A DNA stretch of 64,000 nucleotides from Arsenophonus sp. aPb (GTDB taxonomy: Bacteria > Pseudomonadota > Gammaproteobacteria > Enterobacterales > Enterobacteriaceae). Every line of letters begins with the position of its first letter. Within the stretch, counting starts at the first letter, position 1. The position numbers and the translations under genes are program-made. The notes below the pieces were generated by a model. That model did no database searches, had not been told where the DNA came from, and was given only the letters and a program-made list of their open reading frames with translations. Shown here one piece after another: positions 53,870 through 63,070 of this stretch. The stretch is from assembly GCF_029873475.1 (NCBI RefSeq), contig NZ_CP123499.1:1116001-1180000 (forward strand), in the 5' to 3' direction.

Positions 53870-56227
53870 ATGCAAACAGCATTATTTAACAATACTCCCA
53901 CTATCTTAGTGCAAGATAATCGCGGTCAGCCGGTCAGACAAATTCAATACCTTCGCCATCCAAACACGCCAGATACCACCGAACAACTTATCACTCGAAA
54001 TCAATATAATGCGCTGGGTTTTTTGGCGCACAGTATTGATCCACGGTTATATCAACAACAGCAAACCGATGAGACCATCAAAGACAACTTTAGCTACTTA
54101 ACCTCCCTTAGTGGTGAAGTATTGTCGGTAGAGAGTGTGGATGCGGGTAGGACGATAACAATGAACGATATCGCTCAGCGCCCTTATTTCGCCGTTAATG
54201 CGACTGCGAACAGATGTCACTGGCAATATGAGGATAATCGCTCACTGGGTCGGCTATTATCGATTACTGAGCAGAAAACCACAGAGGAGCATATTACCGA
54301 ACGCTTTGTTTGGGCGGGTAATAGTCCAACGGAGCAAGATTGGAATTTAGTCGGTGCCTGTGTTCGTCACTATGATACCGCAGGGCTTGAGCAAACGAAT
54401 AGCATCGCGCTAACTGGCGCCATGCTATCAACTTCACGCCGTTTATTATCCGATGATTTTGCGGCTAACTGGCAGGGAGAAGATGAGTCCGCCTGGGATG
54501 CGTTATTATCGCCGGCTGTTTATGCTAATCACTATACCGTTGATGCCAGCGGTGCGATATTGACAAGTACCGATGCGATGGGCAATATGCAGCGGCAGGC
54601 TTATGATGTTGCCGGTATGTTGATGGCTAGCTGGTTGACGCTAAAAAACAGCAGTGAACAGGTAATTGTTAAGTCGTTGACTTATGCCGCCAATGGGCAG
54701 AAATTACGCGAAGAGCACGGCAATGGAATAGTGACTTCATATATTTATGAACCCCAGACGCAGCGGTTAATCAATATAAAAACCGAACGTCCAGCTGGCC
54801 ACCCGGCGGGGGCTAAAATATTACAAGATTTACGTTATGAATATGATCCGGTCGGCAATGTGCTACGCATTAGCAATGATGCTGAGGCAACGCGCTTCTG
54901 GCGTAATCAGAAAATTGTGCCTGAAAATCACTATTACTATGATAGCCTCTACCGCCTAGTTGAAGCGACCGGACGAGAAATGGCCAATATTGGTCAGCAA
55001 ACGCCACAATTACCGCCAGCATCCCCTCTTGATAGTCATACCTATAGCAATTATACCCGCAGCTACACCTATGACTTAGGCGGTAATTTATCGCAGATAC
55101 GCCATAGTGCGCCGGCGAGTAACAATAATTACACGGTTAATATTACCGTATCCGATCGCACTAATCGGGCGGTATTAAGTACCTTAACCGAAGATCCCAC
55201 CCAGGTAGACGATTTGTTCACCGCCGGTGGGCAGCAGCAGCAATTGTTATCCGGGCAAGGGCTGAGCTGGACGCCGCGGGGGGAATTATTAACAGTCACA
55301 TTAGCAGGCCATAGTGGACAATCAACGGACATTGAATGGTACCGTTATGATGGCAATAGCCAACGAGTAATAAAAACCACCGATAGGCAAAATGGTAGTA
55401 GTCAGTCTCAGCAAGTGATTTATCTACCCGGTGCTGAACTGCGCACCACCAGCAATAATAATATAGTGAAAGAATTGCTGGAGATCACGCTTATTGGTGA
55501 GGCCGGGCGAGCTCAGGTACGGGTGCTGCATTGGCAAATGGGCAAGCCGGCGGAGATCAATAATGATCAGCTGCGCTACAGCTATGATGACCAGTTGGGT
55601 AGTAGTCGGTTAGAGGTCGATGCCAATGGTCTGTTAATTAGTCAGGAAGAGTATTATGCCTATGGTGGTACCTCGGTATTGCTGGCTATCAGTCAATTAG
55701 AAGTCAATTATAAAACCATTCGTTATTCAGGCAAAGAGCTGGATGTCAGTGGGCTCTACTATTATGGTTATCGCTATTATCAACCCTGGGTGGGACGTTG
55801 GCTAAGTGCTGATCCGGCTGGAACGGTGGATGGCTTAAATCTCTATCGCATGTGTAGAAATAACCCGGTCACCTTAGTGGATGAACAGGGGATGGCACCG
55901 TCTTTGAAAAAAGATGTAGCTAAAAGTATTAATAATGCCATAAAAACGATTGGTAAAGCACAAAAAATCTTACAACAGAATCAAGAAGCCGTTGACCAGG
56001 TGATGACCACATTCTTTGGTAATACTTCAGGTGAACTTAAAAAGAAATGGAGTAAAGATTTAGCAGACATGCAGGAGTTTATGAAAGCATTTAATATAGA
56101 TAAAAATTTTATTATCATGCCTGATGGAGAAGAAGCGTCGATAGCTTCAGTAGTTCGTTTGAAGCGTGAGACATATTGGCGATATTGGGGGGCGATAAAA
56201 AAGTTCAGCGCGATGCCGAGTTTTTAG
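53870..56227 (+). CDS. tccC: TccC-type insecticidal toxin complex component (Rhs/YD repeat), C terminus frameshifted
   Basis: 785 residues as read. TcC proteins form, with TcB, a hollow YD-repeat cocoon that holds a cytotoxic C-terminal peptide, released into the host cell through TcA. Seen: the N-terminal RGQPVRQIQYLRHP, many YD/Rhs repeats, and the self-cleaving core RYYQPWVGRWLSADPAGTVD followed by GLNLYRMCRNNP (about 635-670), diagnostic of TccC. After EQG (about 677) begins the hypervariable tip. The frame ends early (AIKKFSAMPSF) after a run of six G at 56187-56192; the tip continues in another frame (next entry). tcA and tcB are not in the window. Confidence 0.93.
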   Translation: MQTALFNNTPTILVQDNRGQPVRQIQYLRHPNTPDTTEQLITRNQYNALGFLAHSIDPRLYQQQQTDETIKDNFSYLTSLSGEVLSVESVDAGRTITMNDIAQRPYFAVNATANRCHWQYEDNRSLGRLLSITEQKTTEEHITERFVWAGNSPTEQDWNLVGACVRHYDTAGLEQTNSIALTGAMLSTSRRLLSDDFAANWQGEDESAWDALLSPAVYANHYTVDASGAILTSTDAMGNMQRQAYDVAGMLMASWLTLKNSSEQVIVKSLTYAANGQKLREEHGNGIVTSYIYEPQTQRLINIKTERPAGHPAGAKILQDLRYEYDPVGNVLRISNDAEATRFWRNQKIVPENHYYYDSLYRLVEATGREMANIGQQTPQLPPASPLDSHTYSNYTRSYTYDLGGNLSQIRHSAPASNNNYTVNITVSDRTNRAVLSTLTEDPTQVDDLFTAGGQQQQLLSGQGLSWTPRGELLTVTLAGHSGQSTDIEWYRYDGNSQRVIKTTDRQNGSSQSQQVIYLPGAELRTTSNNNIVKELLEITLIGEAGRAQVRVLHWQMGKPAEINNDQLRYSYDDQLGSSRLEVDANGLLISQEEYYAYGGTSVLLAISQLEVNYKTIRYSGKELDVSGLYYYGYRYYQPWVGRWLSADPAGTVDGLNLYRMCRNNPVTLVDEQGMAPSLKKDVAKSINNAIKTIGKAQKILQQNQEAVDQVMTTFFGNTSGELKKKWSKDLADMQEFMKAFNIDKNFIIMPDGEEASIASVVRLKRETYWRYWGAIKKFSAMPSF

Positions 56228-56709
56228 ATAACAAGCAAGTCAAGAAGTTATTTGCTGAAAAAGAGATATCCTATAAGGAAGAGAAGGAAACGCCATATTT
56301 GGAATCAAATGTTAAAGAATGGTATTCGACACAAAAAAGAGTCGGTGATGATTTTATGGCTCAGACTATGATTCACGAATTCTCCCATGCAGCACTTTTT
56401 ACCGAGGATTATGTTTATGGTTTCAATACTCCTGAAGTTAATCCAGTGCCACTTTATACTTTACCAGTTGGGAACGTGCCAAAGAAATATCAACTTATAA
56501 CCTATGCAAGCCGAGGTGGAAATACGGGAGAGGCTGCTAATTTTCAAATGTTAGCTTATGGAAACGCAGACTCCTTTGCTTATGCCACCACACTTTTGGC
56601 CTATTCAGCCTCTAAGCAAAGTAAACGTAAAGAGCAATTTGAACGTTTTGTTATCAATCGGGCAGCGTTAATGGAGCAATATAAATACAATTTTTATGGA
56701 GCAATATAA
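56176..56709 (+). pseudogene. Out-of-frame C-terminal toxin domain of TccC with HExxH motif
   Basis: With one extra G in the run at 56187-56192 the TccC frame would read on as YWRYWGGDKKVQRDAEFLD and continue to 56709, giving a protein of about 946 residues, normal for TccC. The tip carries His-Glu-Phe-Ser-His (56374-56388) followed by TEDYVYG, the layout of zinc metallopeptidases of the aspzincin (M35) type (HExxH then TxDxxYG). It is thus a probable metallopeptidase toxin, now separated by frameshift, or made by slippage. Not an independent gene: no start signal. It ends in a 25-bp duplication. Confidence 0.8.
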
Positions 56710-56720
56710 ATACAATTTTT
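56671..56720 (+). repeat. Perfect 25-bp tandem duplication at the end of the toxin tip
   Basis: ATGGAGCAATATAAATACAA plus TTTTT occurs at 56671-56695 and again at 56696-56720. As 25 is not a multiple of 3, the second copy is read in another frame and supplies the stop (56707-56709). A single copy would extend the end to NFLIF and stop. Confidence 0.92.
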
Positions 56721-56730
56721 AATATTTTAA

Positions 56731-56767
56731 GGGCTTTTTTCACGGAGGTATAAAGAGAAAAAAGCCC
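56731..56767. terminator. Bidirectional terminator between tccC and pflA
   Basis: GGGCTTTTTTC (56731-56741) and GAAAAAAGCCC (56757-56767), 15-base loop, between convergent genes. T-runs lie within the stem on both strands. Confidence 0.75.
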
Positions 56768-56818
56768 GCTTGATGAAAATGGATAAATCATAAAAATATT
56801 TATAACTTAACGAATAAG

Positions 56819-57559
56819 TTAATAAACCACTTTATGGCCATAACCTTGCAAAATATGTTTTACCCGCTCCATGGTTTCGGTGGTTGGTGGTCTGATATCG
56901 GCTAGCTGGTACTTTTCACCCATCGCTAGCCATTTATGCTTGCCTAACTCATGGTAGGGTAGCAACTCTATCTTTTCGATATTAGGCATATCACGGGTAA
57001 ATTGGCCTAGCAGATGGGCGGATTGGTTATCATCCGACCAACTGGGTACTACCACATAACGGATCCAGGTTTTCTGCCCACGTTTAGCCAGATAACGGGC
57101 AAATTCAAGGGTTCGGTGATTAGAAACGCCAACCAGATTTTTATGAATACTATCGTCCAGTTGTTTTAAATCTAGCATCACTAAATCGGTGACATCTAAT
57201 AATTCATCAATCACTTTATCATAACGGCGGACAAAACCATTAGTATCAAGGCAAGTATGAATGCCTTGTTGCTGACAGGCACTAAACCAATCACGGACAA
57301 ATTCAGCCTGCAAAATGGCTTCACCGCCTGAAGCTGTCACGCCACCGCCGGAAGCATTCATAAAATGGCGATAACTGACCACTTCTTTCATCAATTCTTC
57401 GACGGTAATTTCCTTACCACCATGGGTGTCCCAGGTATCTCGGTTGTGGCAATACAGACAACGCATTAGGCATCCCTGAAAAAAAACGATAAAGCGAATA
57501 CCAGGCCCATCTACCGTACCACAAGATTCAAAAGAGTGAATTCGCCCAACTAGCGACAT
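56819..57559 (-). CDS. pflA: Pyruvate formate-lyase activating enzyme
   Basis: 246 residues (E. coli 246). Radical SAM motif Cys30-x3-Cys34-x2-Cys37 and the SAM-binding GGG (ASGGGVTASGGE). It makes the glycyl radical on PflB under anaerobic conditions. Follows pflB on the same strand behind a terminator. Confidence 0.97.
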   Translation of the reverse strand: MSLVGRIHSFESCGTVDGPGIRFIVFFQGCLMRCLYCHNRDTWDTHGGKEITVEELMKEVVSYRHFMNASGGGVTASGGEAILQAEFVRDWFSACQQQGIHTCLDTNGFVRRYDKVIDELLDVTDLVMLDLKQLDDSIHKNLVGVSNHRTLEFARYLAKRGQKTWIRYVVVPSWSDDNQSAHLLGQFTRDMPNIEKIELLPYHELGKHKWLAMGEKYQLADIRPPTTETMERVKHILQGYGHKVVY

Positions 57560-57585
57560 AACATCTCCAAAATTAATGGCAGTTA

Positions 57586-57612
57586 AAAAGCCCCATCTTA
57601 AGCGGGGCTTTT
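57586..57612 (-). terminator. Rho-independent terminator of pflB
   Basis: AAAAGCCCC (57586-57594) and GGGGCTTTT (57604-57612), 9-base loop. On the minus strand it is followed by TTTAAC. Lies between pflB and pflA and probably lowers pflA expression, as in E. coli. Confidence 0.9.
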
Positions 57613-57644
57613 ATCTACTTCTATTTTAGTTCAACAACAAATTG

Positions 57645-59927
57645 TTACATAGTTGCCGTAAATGTACGGGTAATAACATCTTGCTGCTGTTCTTTGGTCA
57701 AAGAGTTAAAACGTACCGCATAACCGGAAACACGAATGGTCAGCTGAGGATATTTCTCTGGATTTTCCATCGCATCTAAGAGCATTTCACGATTCATAAC
57801 ATTAACGTTTAGATGTTGACCACCTTCAATATTGGCTTCATGGTGGAAATAACCATCCATCAATCCTGCCAGATTGGTTTTACGTACCTCATCATCTTTA
57901 CCCAGTGCATTAGGCACAATTGAGAAAGTATAAGAGATACCGTCTTTGGCATAAGCGAACGGCAATTTGGCTACCGAAGTCAGCGAGGCTACGGCTCCTT
58001 TCTGATCACGACCGTGCATTGGGTTAGCGCCTGGGCCAAAAGGTGCACCAGCACGGCGACCATCAGGGGTATTACCAGTTTTCTTACCATAAACTACATT
58101 GGAGGTAATGGTTAGAATTGACTGAGTTGGCACCGCATTGCGGTAAGTGCGCAATTGTTGGATCTTCTTCATGAAGCGCTCAACTAAATCGCAAGCGATA
58201 TCGTCGACGCGGTTATCATTATTACCAAATTGTGGATATTCACCTTCAATTTTGAAATCAATGGCAATACCATCTTCATCACGAACCGGCGAAACTTTGG
58301 CATATTTAATTGCTGATAGTGAGTCAGCAGCAACGGAAAGTCCGGCAATACCACACGCCATAGTACGATAAACATCACGATCATGCAGTGCCATCAAGGC
58401 AGCTTCATAGCTATATTTATCATGCATATAGTGAATGATATTCAAAGCGGTGACATATTGGGTAGCTAACCAATCCATGAAGTGATCCATTCTGTCCATC
58501 ACGACATCAAAATTGAGCACATCATCGCTAATCGCTGGCATTTTAGGGCCAACTTGCAGTTTAGATTTTTCATCGATACCGCCGTTGATGGTATACAGCA
58601 ACGTTTTGGCTAAGTTTGCCCGCGCGCCAAAAAATTGCATCTGCTTACCGACAATCATCGGGCTGACACAGCAGGCAATAGCATAGTCATCATTATCAAA
58701 ATCGGGCCGCATCAAATCGTCGTTTTCATACTGAATCGAAGAAGTATCAATAGAAACTTTGGCGGCAAATTTTTTGAAATTCAGTGGTAGTTTTTCTGAC
58801 CAAAGAATTGTCATATTGGGTTCAGGCGAGGGGCCCATAGTATATAGCGTATTGAGGAAACGATAAGTATTTTTTGTCACTAGGGTACGTCCATCGACGC
58901 CCATACCGGCCAATGACTCAGTTGCCCAAATAGGATCACCTGAGAATAACTCATCATATTCAGGGGTACGTAGGAAACGCACCATACGCAATTTCATGAC
59001 TAAATGGTCGATCAGTTCTTGTGCTTGCTGCTCAGTTAAGTGACCGGCTTTTAGATCACGTTCGATATATATATCAAGGAAAGTAGAAACACGGCCAAAA
59101 GACATAGCGGCGCCGTTTTGTGATTTAACCGCGGCTAAATAGGCAAAATAGGTCCATTGAACCGCTTCTTTCGCATTGGTAGCCGGGCCTGAAATATCAT
59201 AGCCATATTTTGCCGCCATCTCTTTCATTTGACCCAACGCGCGGTGTTGTTCAGCAATCTCTTCGCGTAATTGAATGGTCATTTCCAGCTCTTCACCTTG
59301 CTCTAGCTTACTTTGCAGAGAATTGAATTGAGCTAGCTTGTCATCACGTAAGAAATCAATACCGTAAAGCGCTACGCGACGATAATCACCAATTATCCGA
59401 CCACGGCCGTAGGCATCTGGCAAACCGGTCAAAATACCTGATTTGCGGCATTTCATAATGTCTGGGGTATAAACATCAAATACCCCTTGATTATGGGTCT
59501 TACGGTATTCGGTAAAGATTTTTTTTAGTGCCGGATCCAATTCACGATTGTAGGCTTTACATGAGCCTTCAACCATTTTAATGCCGCCAAAGGGGATCAG
59601 CGCGCGCTTAAGTGGCGCGTCAGTTTGTAGACCGACAATCTGCTCTAACTCTTTTTCAATATAACCGGCATCATGGGAAGTAATGGTAGCGGCAACATCA
59701 GTATCAAAGTCGACAGGCGCATGGGTACGATTTTCGATCTTGATCCCTTGCATCACTTTTTCCCACAAGCTATCAGTCGCTTTGGTTGCGCCGGCTAAAA
59801 ATGATTCATCACCTTCATAAGGTGTATAGTTGGTTTGGATGAAATCACGTACATCAACGTCTTTTTGCCAGTTCCCCTGAGTAAATCCTTGCCATGCAGC
59901 AGAGAATTTTTCATTTAACTTGGACAT
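57645..59927 (-). CDS. pflB: Pyruvate formate-lyase
   Basis: 760 residues from the ATG at 59927, the E. coli length and start (MSKLNEKFSAAWQGFTQGNW); the frame is open 14 codons further and a tandem ATG precedes. The catalytic pair CysCys (YAIACCVSPMIVG) and the radical Gly (IRVSGYAVRFN) are present. Splits pyruvate with CoA into acetyl-CoA and formate without oxygen. Co-transcribed with focA. Confidence 0.98.
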   Translation of the reverse strand: MSKLNEKFSAAWQGFTQGNWQKDVDVRDFIQTNYTPYEGDESFLAGATKATDSLWEKVMQGIKIENRTHAPVDFDTDVAATITSHDAGYIEKELEQIVGLQTDAPLKRALIPFGGIKMVEGSCKAYNRELDPALKKIFTEYRKTHNQGVFDVYTPDIMKCRKSGILTGLPDAYGRGRIIGDYRRVALYGIDFLRDDKLAQFNSLQSKLEQGEELEMTIQLREEIAEQHRALGQMKEMAAKYGYDISGPATNAKEAVQWTYFAYLAAVKSQNGAAMSFGRVSTFLDIYIERDLKAGHLTEQQAQELIDHLVMKLRMVRFLRTPEYDELFSGDPIWATESLAGMGVDGRTLVTKNTYRFLNTLYTMGPSPEPNMTILWSEKLPLNFKKFAAKVSIDTSSIQYENDDLMRPDFDNDDYAIACCVSPMIVGKQMQFFGARANLAKTLLYTINGGIDEKSKLQVGPKMPAISDDVLNFDVVMDRMDHFMDWLATQYVTALNIIHYMHDKYSYEAALMALHDRDVYRTMACGIAGLSVAADSLSAIKYAKVSPVRDEDGIAIDFKIEGEYPQFGNNDNRVDDIACDLVERFMKKIQQLRTYRNAVPTQSILTITSNVVYGKKTGNTPDGRRAGAPFGPGANPMHGRDQKGAVASLTSVAKLPFAYAKDGISYTFSIVPNALGKDDEVRKTNLAGLMDGYFHHEANIEGGQHLNVNVMNREMLLDAMENPEKYPQLTIRVSGYAVRFNSLTKEQQQDVITRTFTATM

Positions 59928-59984
59928 CATATTTTTACCTTTATTTTTTAAATAATAAAATGCTGACAATCTGTACGCGTTGGA

Positions 59985-60842
59985 TCAATGTTGATAGCCA
60001 TCGCGTAAATATATTAACCAATATGTCATACCGACTAACAAAGCGCCGCCGATGATATTACCAATAGTGACAGGTATAAGATTATCTGTAATAAAATTGG
60101 CCACAGTTAAATGAGAAAACTGGTTTTCATTTACTCCGATCATCTGCCAGAAATCCGGCGATGCAAAATTTTTGATCACGATGCCTAACGGGATCATAAA
60201 CATGTTGGCAATGCTATGTTCAAAACCACTGGCAACAAACATGCCTATTGGTAAAATTAATACAAAAATTTTATCTAGCAAGCTACGGCCTGAATAACTC
60301 ATCCAAACACCCAAGCAAACCATCAAGTTGGCTAAAATACCTAAGCAAATGGCTTCGAGAAAAGTGTGATCAAGTTTATGATTTGCCGTTTGTAGAACAT
60401 TAAGCCCCCATTGGCCATTGGCCACCATGTATTGTCCGGAAAACCAGATTAATGCAACGAAGAACAGCGCACCAATAAGGTTGCCAATATAAACATTAAA
60501 CCAATTAACAAACATCTGTTTCCAGGAGACTTTGCCAGTTGCTTTTGCCACAATGGTTAACACGGTAGAAGTAAAAAGATCAGCGCCACAGACAATCACC
60601 AGCATAAGTCCTAATGAAAAACATAAACCGCCAGCAAGTTTAGCCAGTCCGAAAGGAACACTAGCGATACCCGTGGTGACAGTAATATAAAAAACAAAAG
60701 CAATTGAAATAAAAATACCCGCCGTAATAGCAGATAAATAAGTAATTCGAGGATGCTTGTTAACTTTATATGCCCCGGTATTATCTGCAAATTGCGCCAT
60801 TGCAGCCGGTGATAATAAATTGGACAGGTTGTTAGCTTTCAT
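59985..60842 (-). CDS. focA: Formate channel FocA
   Basis: 285 residues from the ATG at 60842 (the E. coli length; MKANNLSNLLSPAAMAQ), with another ATG three codons upstream. FNT-family pentameric channel with six helices; GADLFTSTVLTIVAKATG and MVCLGVWMSYSGRSLLDK mark the selectivity region. Moves formate made by PflB across the inner membrane. 57 bases before pflB. Confidence 0.97.
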   Translation of the reverse strand: MKANNLSNLLSPAAMAQFADNTGAYKVNKHPRITYLSAITAGIFISIAFVFYITVTTGIASVPFGLAKLAGGLCFSLGLMLVIVCGADLFTSTVLTIVAKATGKVSWKQMFVNWFNVYIGNLIGALFFVALIWFSGQYMVANGQWGLNVLQTANHKLDHTFLEAICLGILANLMVCLGVWMSYSGRSLLDKIFVLILPIGMFVASGFEHSIANMFMIPLGIVIKNFASPDFWQMIGVNENQFSHLTVANFITDNLIPVTIGNIIGGALLVGMTYWLIYLRDGYQH

Positions 60843-60913
60843 AACCAACATGCTCTTATGAAGTTAAGGAATTATAACGCCAACAATATTAACAAAGGGA
60901 ACATCAAATAAAT

Positions 60914-60927
60914 TTGATATAGATCAT
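60914..60927. promoter_or_regulatory. FNR-like box upstream of focA
   Basis: TTGATATAGATCAT fits the FNR consensus TTGAT-N4-ATCAA with one mismatch, 72 bp before the focA start. In E. coli FNR and ArcA activate focA-pflB from this region. Confidence 0.7.
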
Positions 60928-61125
60928 TATTATTTGGTTAACAAGTAGCTATAAAACTGACAAATCAAGATAATTATTTGATTTATATTGAAAAAAAATT
61001 TTTAATTTTTATAAAAAAATTTTATAAAAACAATCAAGAAATAAATAATCAGGTTAAATTATCGTTGAAATAGGATTTTTGTCTAATAAAGTTTAACCTG
61101 ATGTTTATTTTTTAGTTTTGGGTCA

Positions 61126-62883
61126 TTAGCTAAAGTGATCCTGTTTAGCGGTTTGCAGTTTATGATAAACGTTGAGTAATGCTTGATGAGTCGGTAGCGT
61201 TTGTAACTCAGGATCAATTGACCATAAACCATAAAAACAATTTTCACCAGCAATGGCAGTTGATGCGGCAGTAACCGCTTGTTGGCCATACATTTTAGTG
61301 AAAGCCTCATAGTATTGATCAGGCTGACGCTCACTTTGTTGCGTTAATTGTAGTAATGTTTGTAGACAGCGATAATAATTGGCTCGCTCAGCAGTAAATA
61401 GTGAAGAATTAAACTCTAGCGTCCATTCAACCCACAGCAGTGCTTGGGCAAAATCACCACCGGCCAGCGCTAGCATCGATTTTAATTCACCGATCCGCAG
61501 GTGACTCCAGCCATTGCCGCCACCGACTGCTATGCCTAATAATTCACGGATGCGAGTAAAATCATCAAAACCCTCATCATCGAGCCGCACTAACAACTGC
61601 AGATAGTCCTCTTTTGGCCATTGACTATCCGCTAGCGACATAATGGTATCGCGCAAATCTATCGCCATGGCGTTATTGGCTATAAGCAGATCGTCAACGG
61701 GATAAATATCCGAGATGCCCGGCACAATAATACGGCAGACATAGACACCTAAATGCTGATAATCGGCAATATAAACTTCCGCCTTCATCTGATTGAAAAT
61801 CGCCATCAACGTAGCAAATTCTGCGCTAGTCGTGCCTTTGAAGTTCCAATCGACAAAAGGATAATCGGCATCCTGTTTAAAGAGATCCCAACTAATTAAA
61901 CCGCTTGAATCAATAAAATGGGTCTCCAGATTGGTATGCTCTGCAACTTCATCATCATAAAATGTTGGCATATTGAACACATCCAAATCTTTTAAACTGC
62001 GGCCTTGTAGTAATTCGGTAACTGTTCGTTCGAGGGCGATACCAAAATCAGGATGGGCACCAAAAGAAGCAAAACAAGTGCCATTATTGGGATTGAAAAG
62101 TACCACACAGATAACTGGGTATTTGCCACCGAGAGAAGCATCAAAACAGAAAATTGGAAAACCTTCTTCTGCTAATTTAGCGACCGCTTCACCAACGCCA
62201 GGGTAGCGCTGCATAACAGGTTCAGGAATAACAGGTAAACTGATTCGCTCGGCAATAATACGATTTTTAATATGACGCTCAAAGATCTCTGATAATGCCT
62301 GAACTCGCGCTTCATGTTGCGTATTACCGGCTGACATGCCATTCGATACATACAAATTACCAATAATATTCATCGGAATATAAACAGTTTGTTGATCGGA
62401 TTGGCGGATAAAAGGTAATGCACAAATCCCGCGTTGTTTATTACTTGATTGTAAATCAATTAGCATGCTAGCAGACAGATTATTATCAGGATCGTAGAAA
62501 GCACGTAATTTTGCGTCCAAAATCCCATCAGGTAAATGATCGTCAGGCGTTAATGCAAACCACTTTTCATTGGGATAGTGGACAAACTTGCCACTCGCAA
62601 TTTTAGCGCCCAGATAAAAATCAGCGAAAAAGTAATTGGTGGCTAAACGTTCAAAATATTCGCCCAATGCAGAGGCTAAGGCCGCTTTTTTACTGGCGCC
62701 TTTGCCGTTAGTAAAACATAAAGGGCAGTCTCGATCACGGATATGAACTGACCAGACATTCGGCACAGGGTTTAACCAAGAGGCTTCTTCAATATGAAAA
62801 CCGAGTTTTTTAAGCTGCTGTTGAAAAGTGGTAATAGAATCTTCTAAGGCGGCATCTTTGCCAGGAATAAAAGTTTGGCTCAT
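61126..62883 (-). CDS. ycaO: YcaO, ribosomal protein S12 methylthiotransferase accessory factor
   Basis: 585 residues (E. coli 586), similar from MSQTFIPGKDAALEDSITTF to the end. The ATP-binding YcaO fold is intact (ALASALGEYFERLATNYFF, SEIFERHIKN, ASFGAHPDFGIALERTVTEL). It aids RimO in beta-methylthiolation of S12 in E. coli. Its place upstream of focA, as in E. coli, rules out a RiPP cyclodehydratase of a biosynthetic cluster. An inverted repeat, ATCAGGTTAAA (61048-61058) and TTTAACCTGAT (61092-61102), follows the stop. Confidence 0.95.
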   Translation of the reverse strand: MSQTFIPGKDAALEDSITTFQQQLKKLGFHIEEASWLNPVPNVWSVHIRDRDCPLCFTNGKGASKKAALASALGEYFERLATNYFFADFYLGAKIASGKFVHYPNEKWFALTPDDHLPDGILDAKLRAFYDPDNNLSASMLIDLQSSNKQRGICALPFIRQSDQQTVYIPMNIIGNLYVSNGMSAGNTQHEARVQALSEIFERHIKNRIIAERISLPVIPEPVMQRYPGVGEAVAKLAEEGFPIFCFDASLGGKYPVICVVLFNPNNGTCFASFGAHPDFGIALERTVTELLQGRSLKDLDVFNMPTFYDDEVAEHTNLETHFIDSSGLISWDLFKQDADYPFVDWNFKGTTSAEFATLMAIFNQMKAEVYIADYQHLGVYVCRIIVPGISDIYPVDDLLIANNAMAIDLRDTIMSLADSQWPKEDYLQLLVRLDDEGFDDFTRIRELLGIAVGGGNGWSHLRIGELKSMLALAGGDFAQALLWVEWTLEFNSSLFTAERANYYRCLQTLLQLTQQSERQPDQYYEAFTKMYGQQAVTAASTAIAGENCFYGLWSIDPELQTLPTHQALLNVYHKLQTAKQDHFS

Positions 62884-63070
62884 AAATTAGGTTACTTATT
62901 CGTGTTTGATAACTAAAAGGTGATAATACGGCATTTTTGTTAGCTTCTCTATTCACTAGCAAATAGGAGGAAAACGTAATATTGAAATTAATCGCTGTTT
63001 TGGCTGCTAATCACAGAAATATATTTTGCAATTTATATAATTTTACCAAATTTTAAAATGGGATTTTATT

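Noticed and set aside
61126..62883. YcaO as part of a thiazole/oxazole peptide cluster
   Set aside because: Length, sequence and position next to focA match the housekeeping E. coli YcaO; no precursor or dehydrogenase gene is near.
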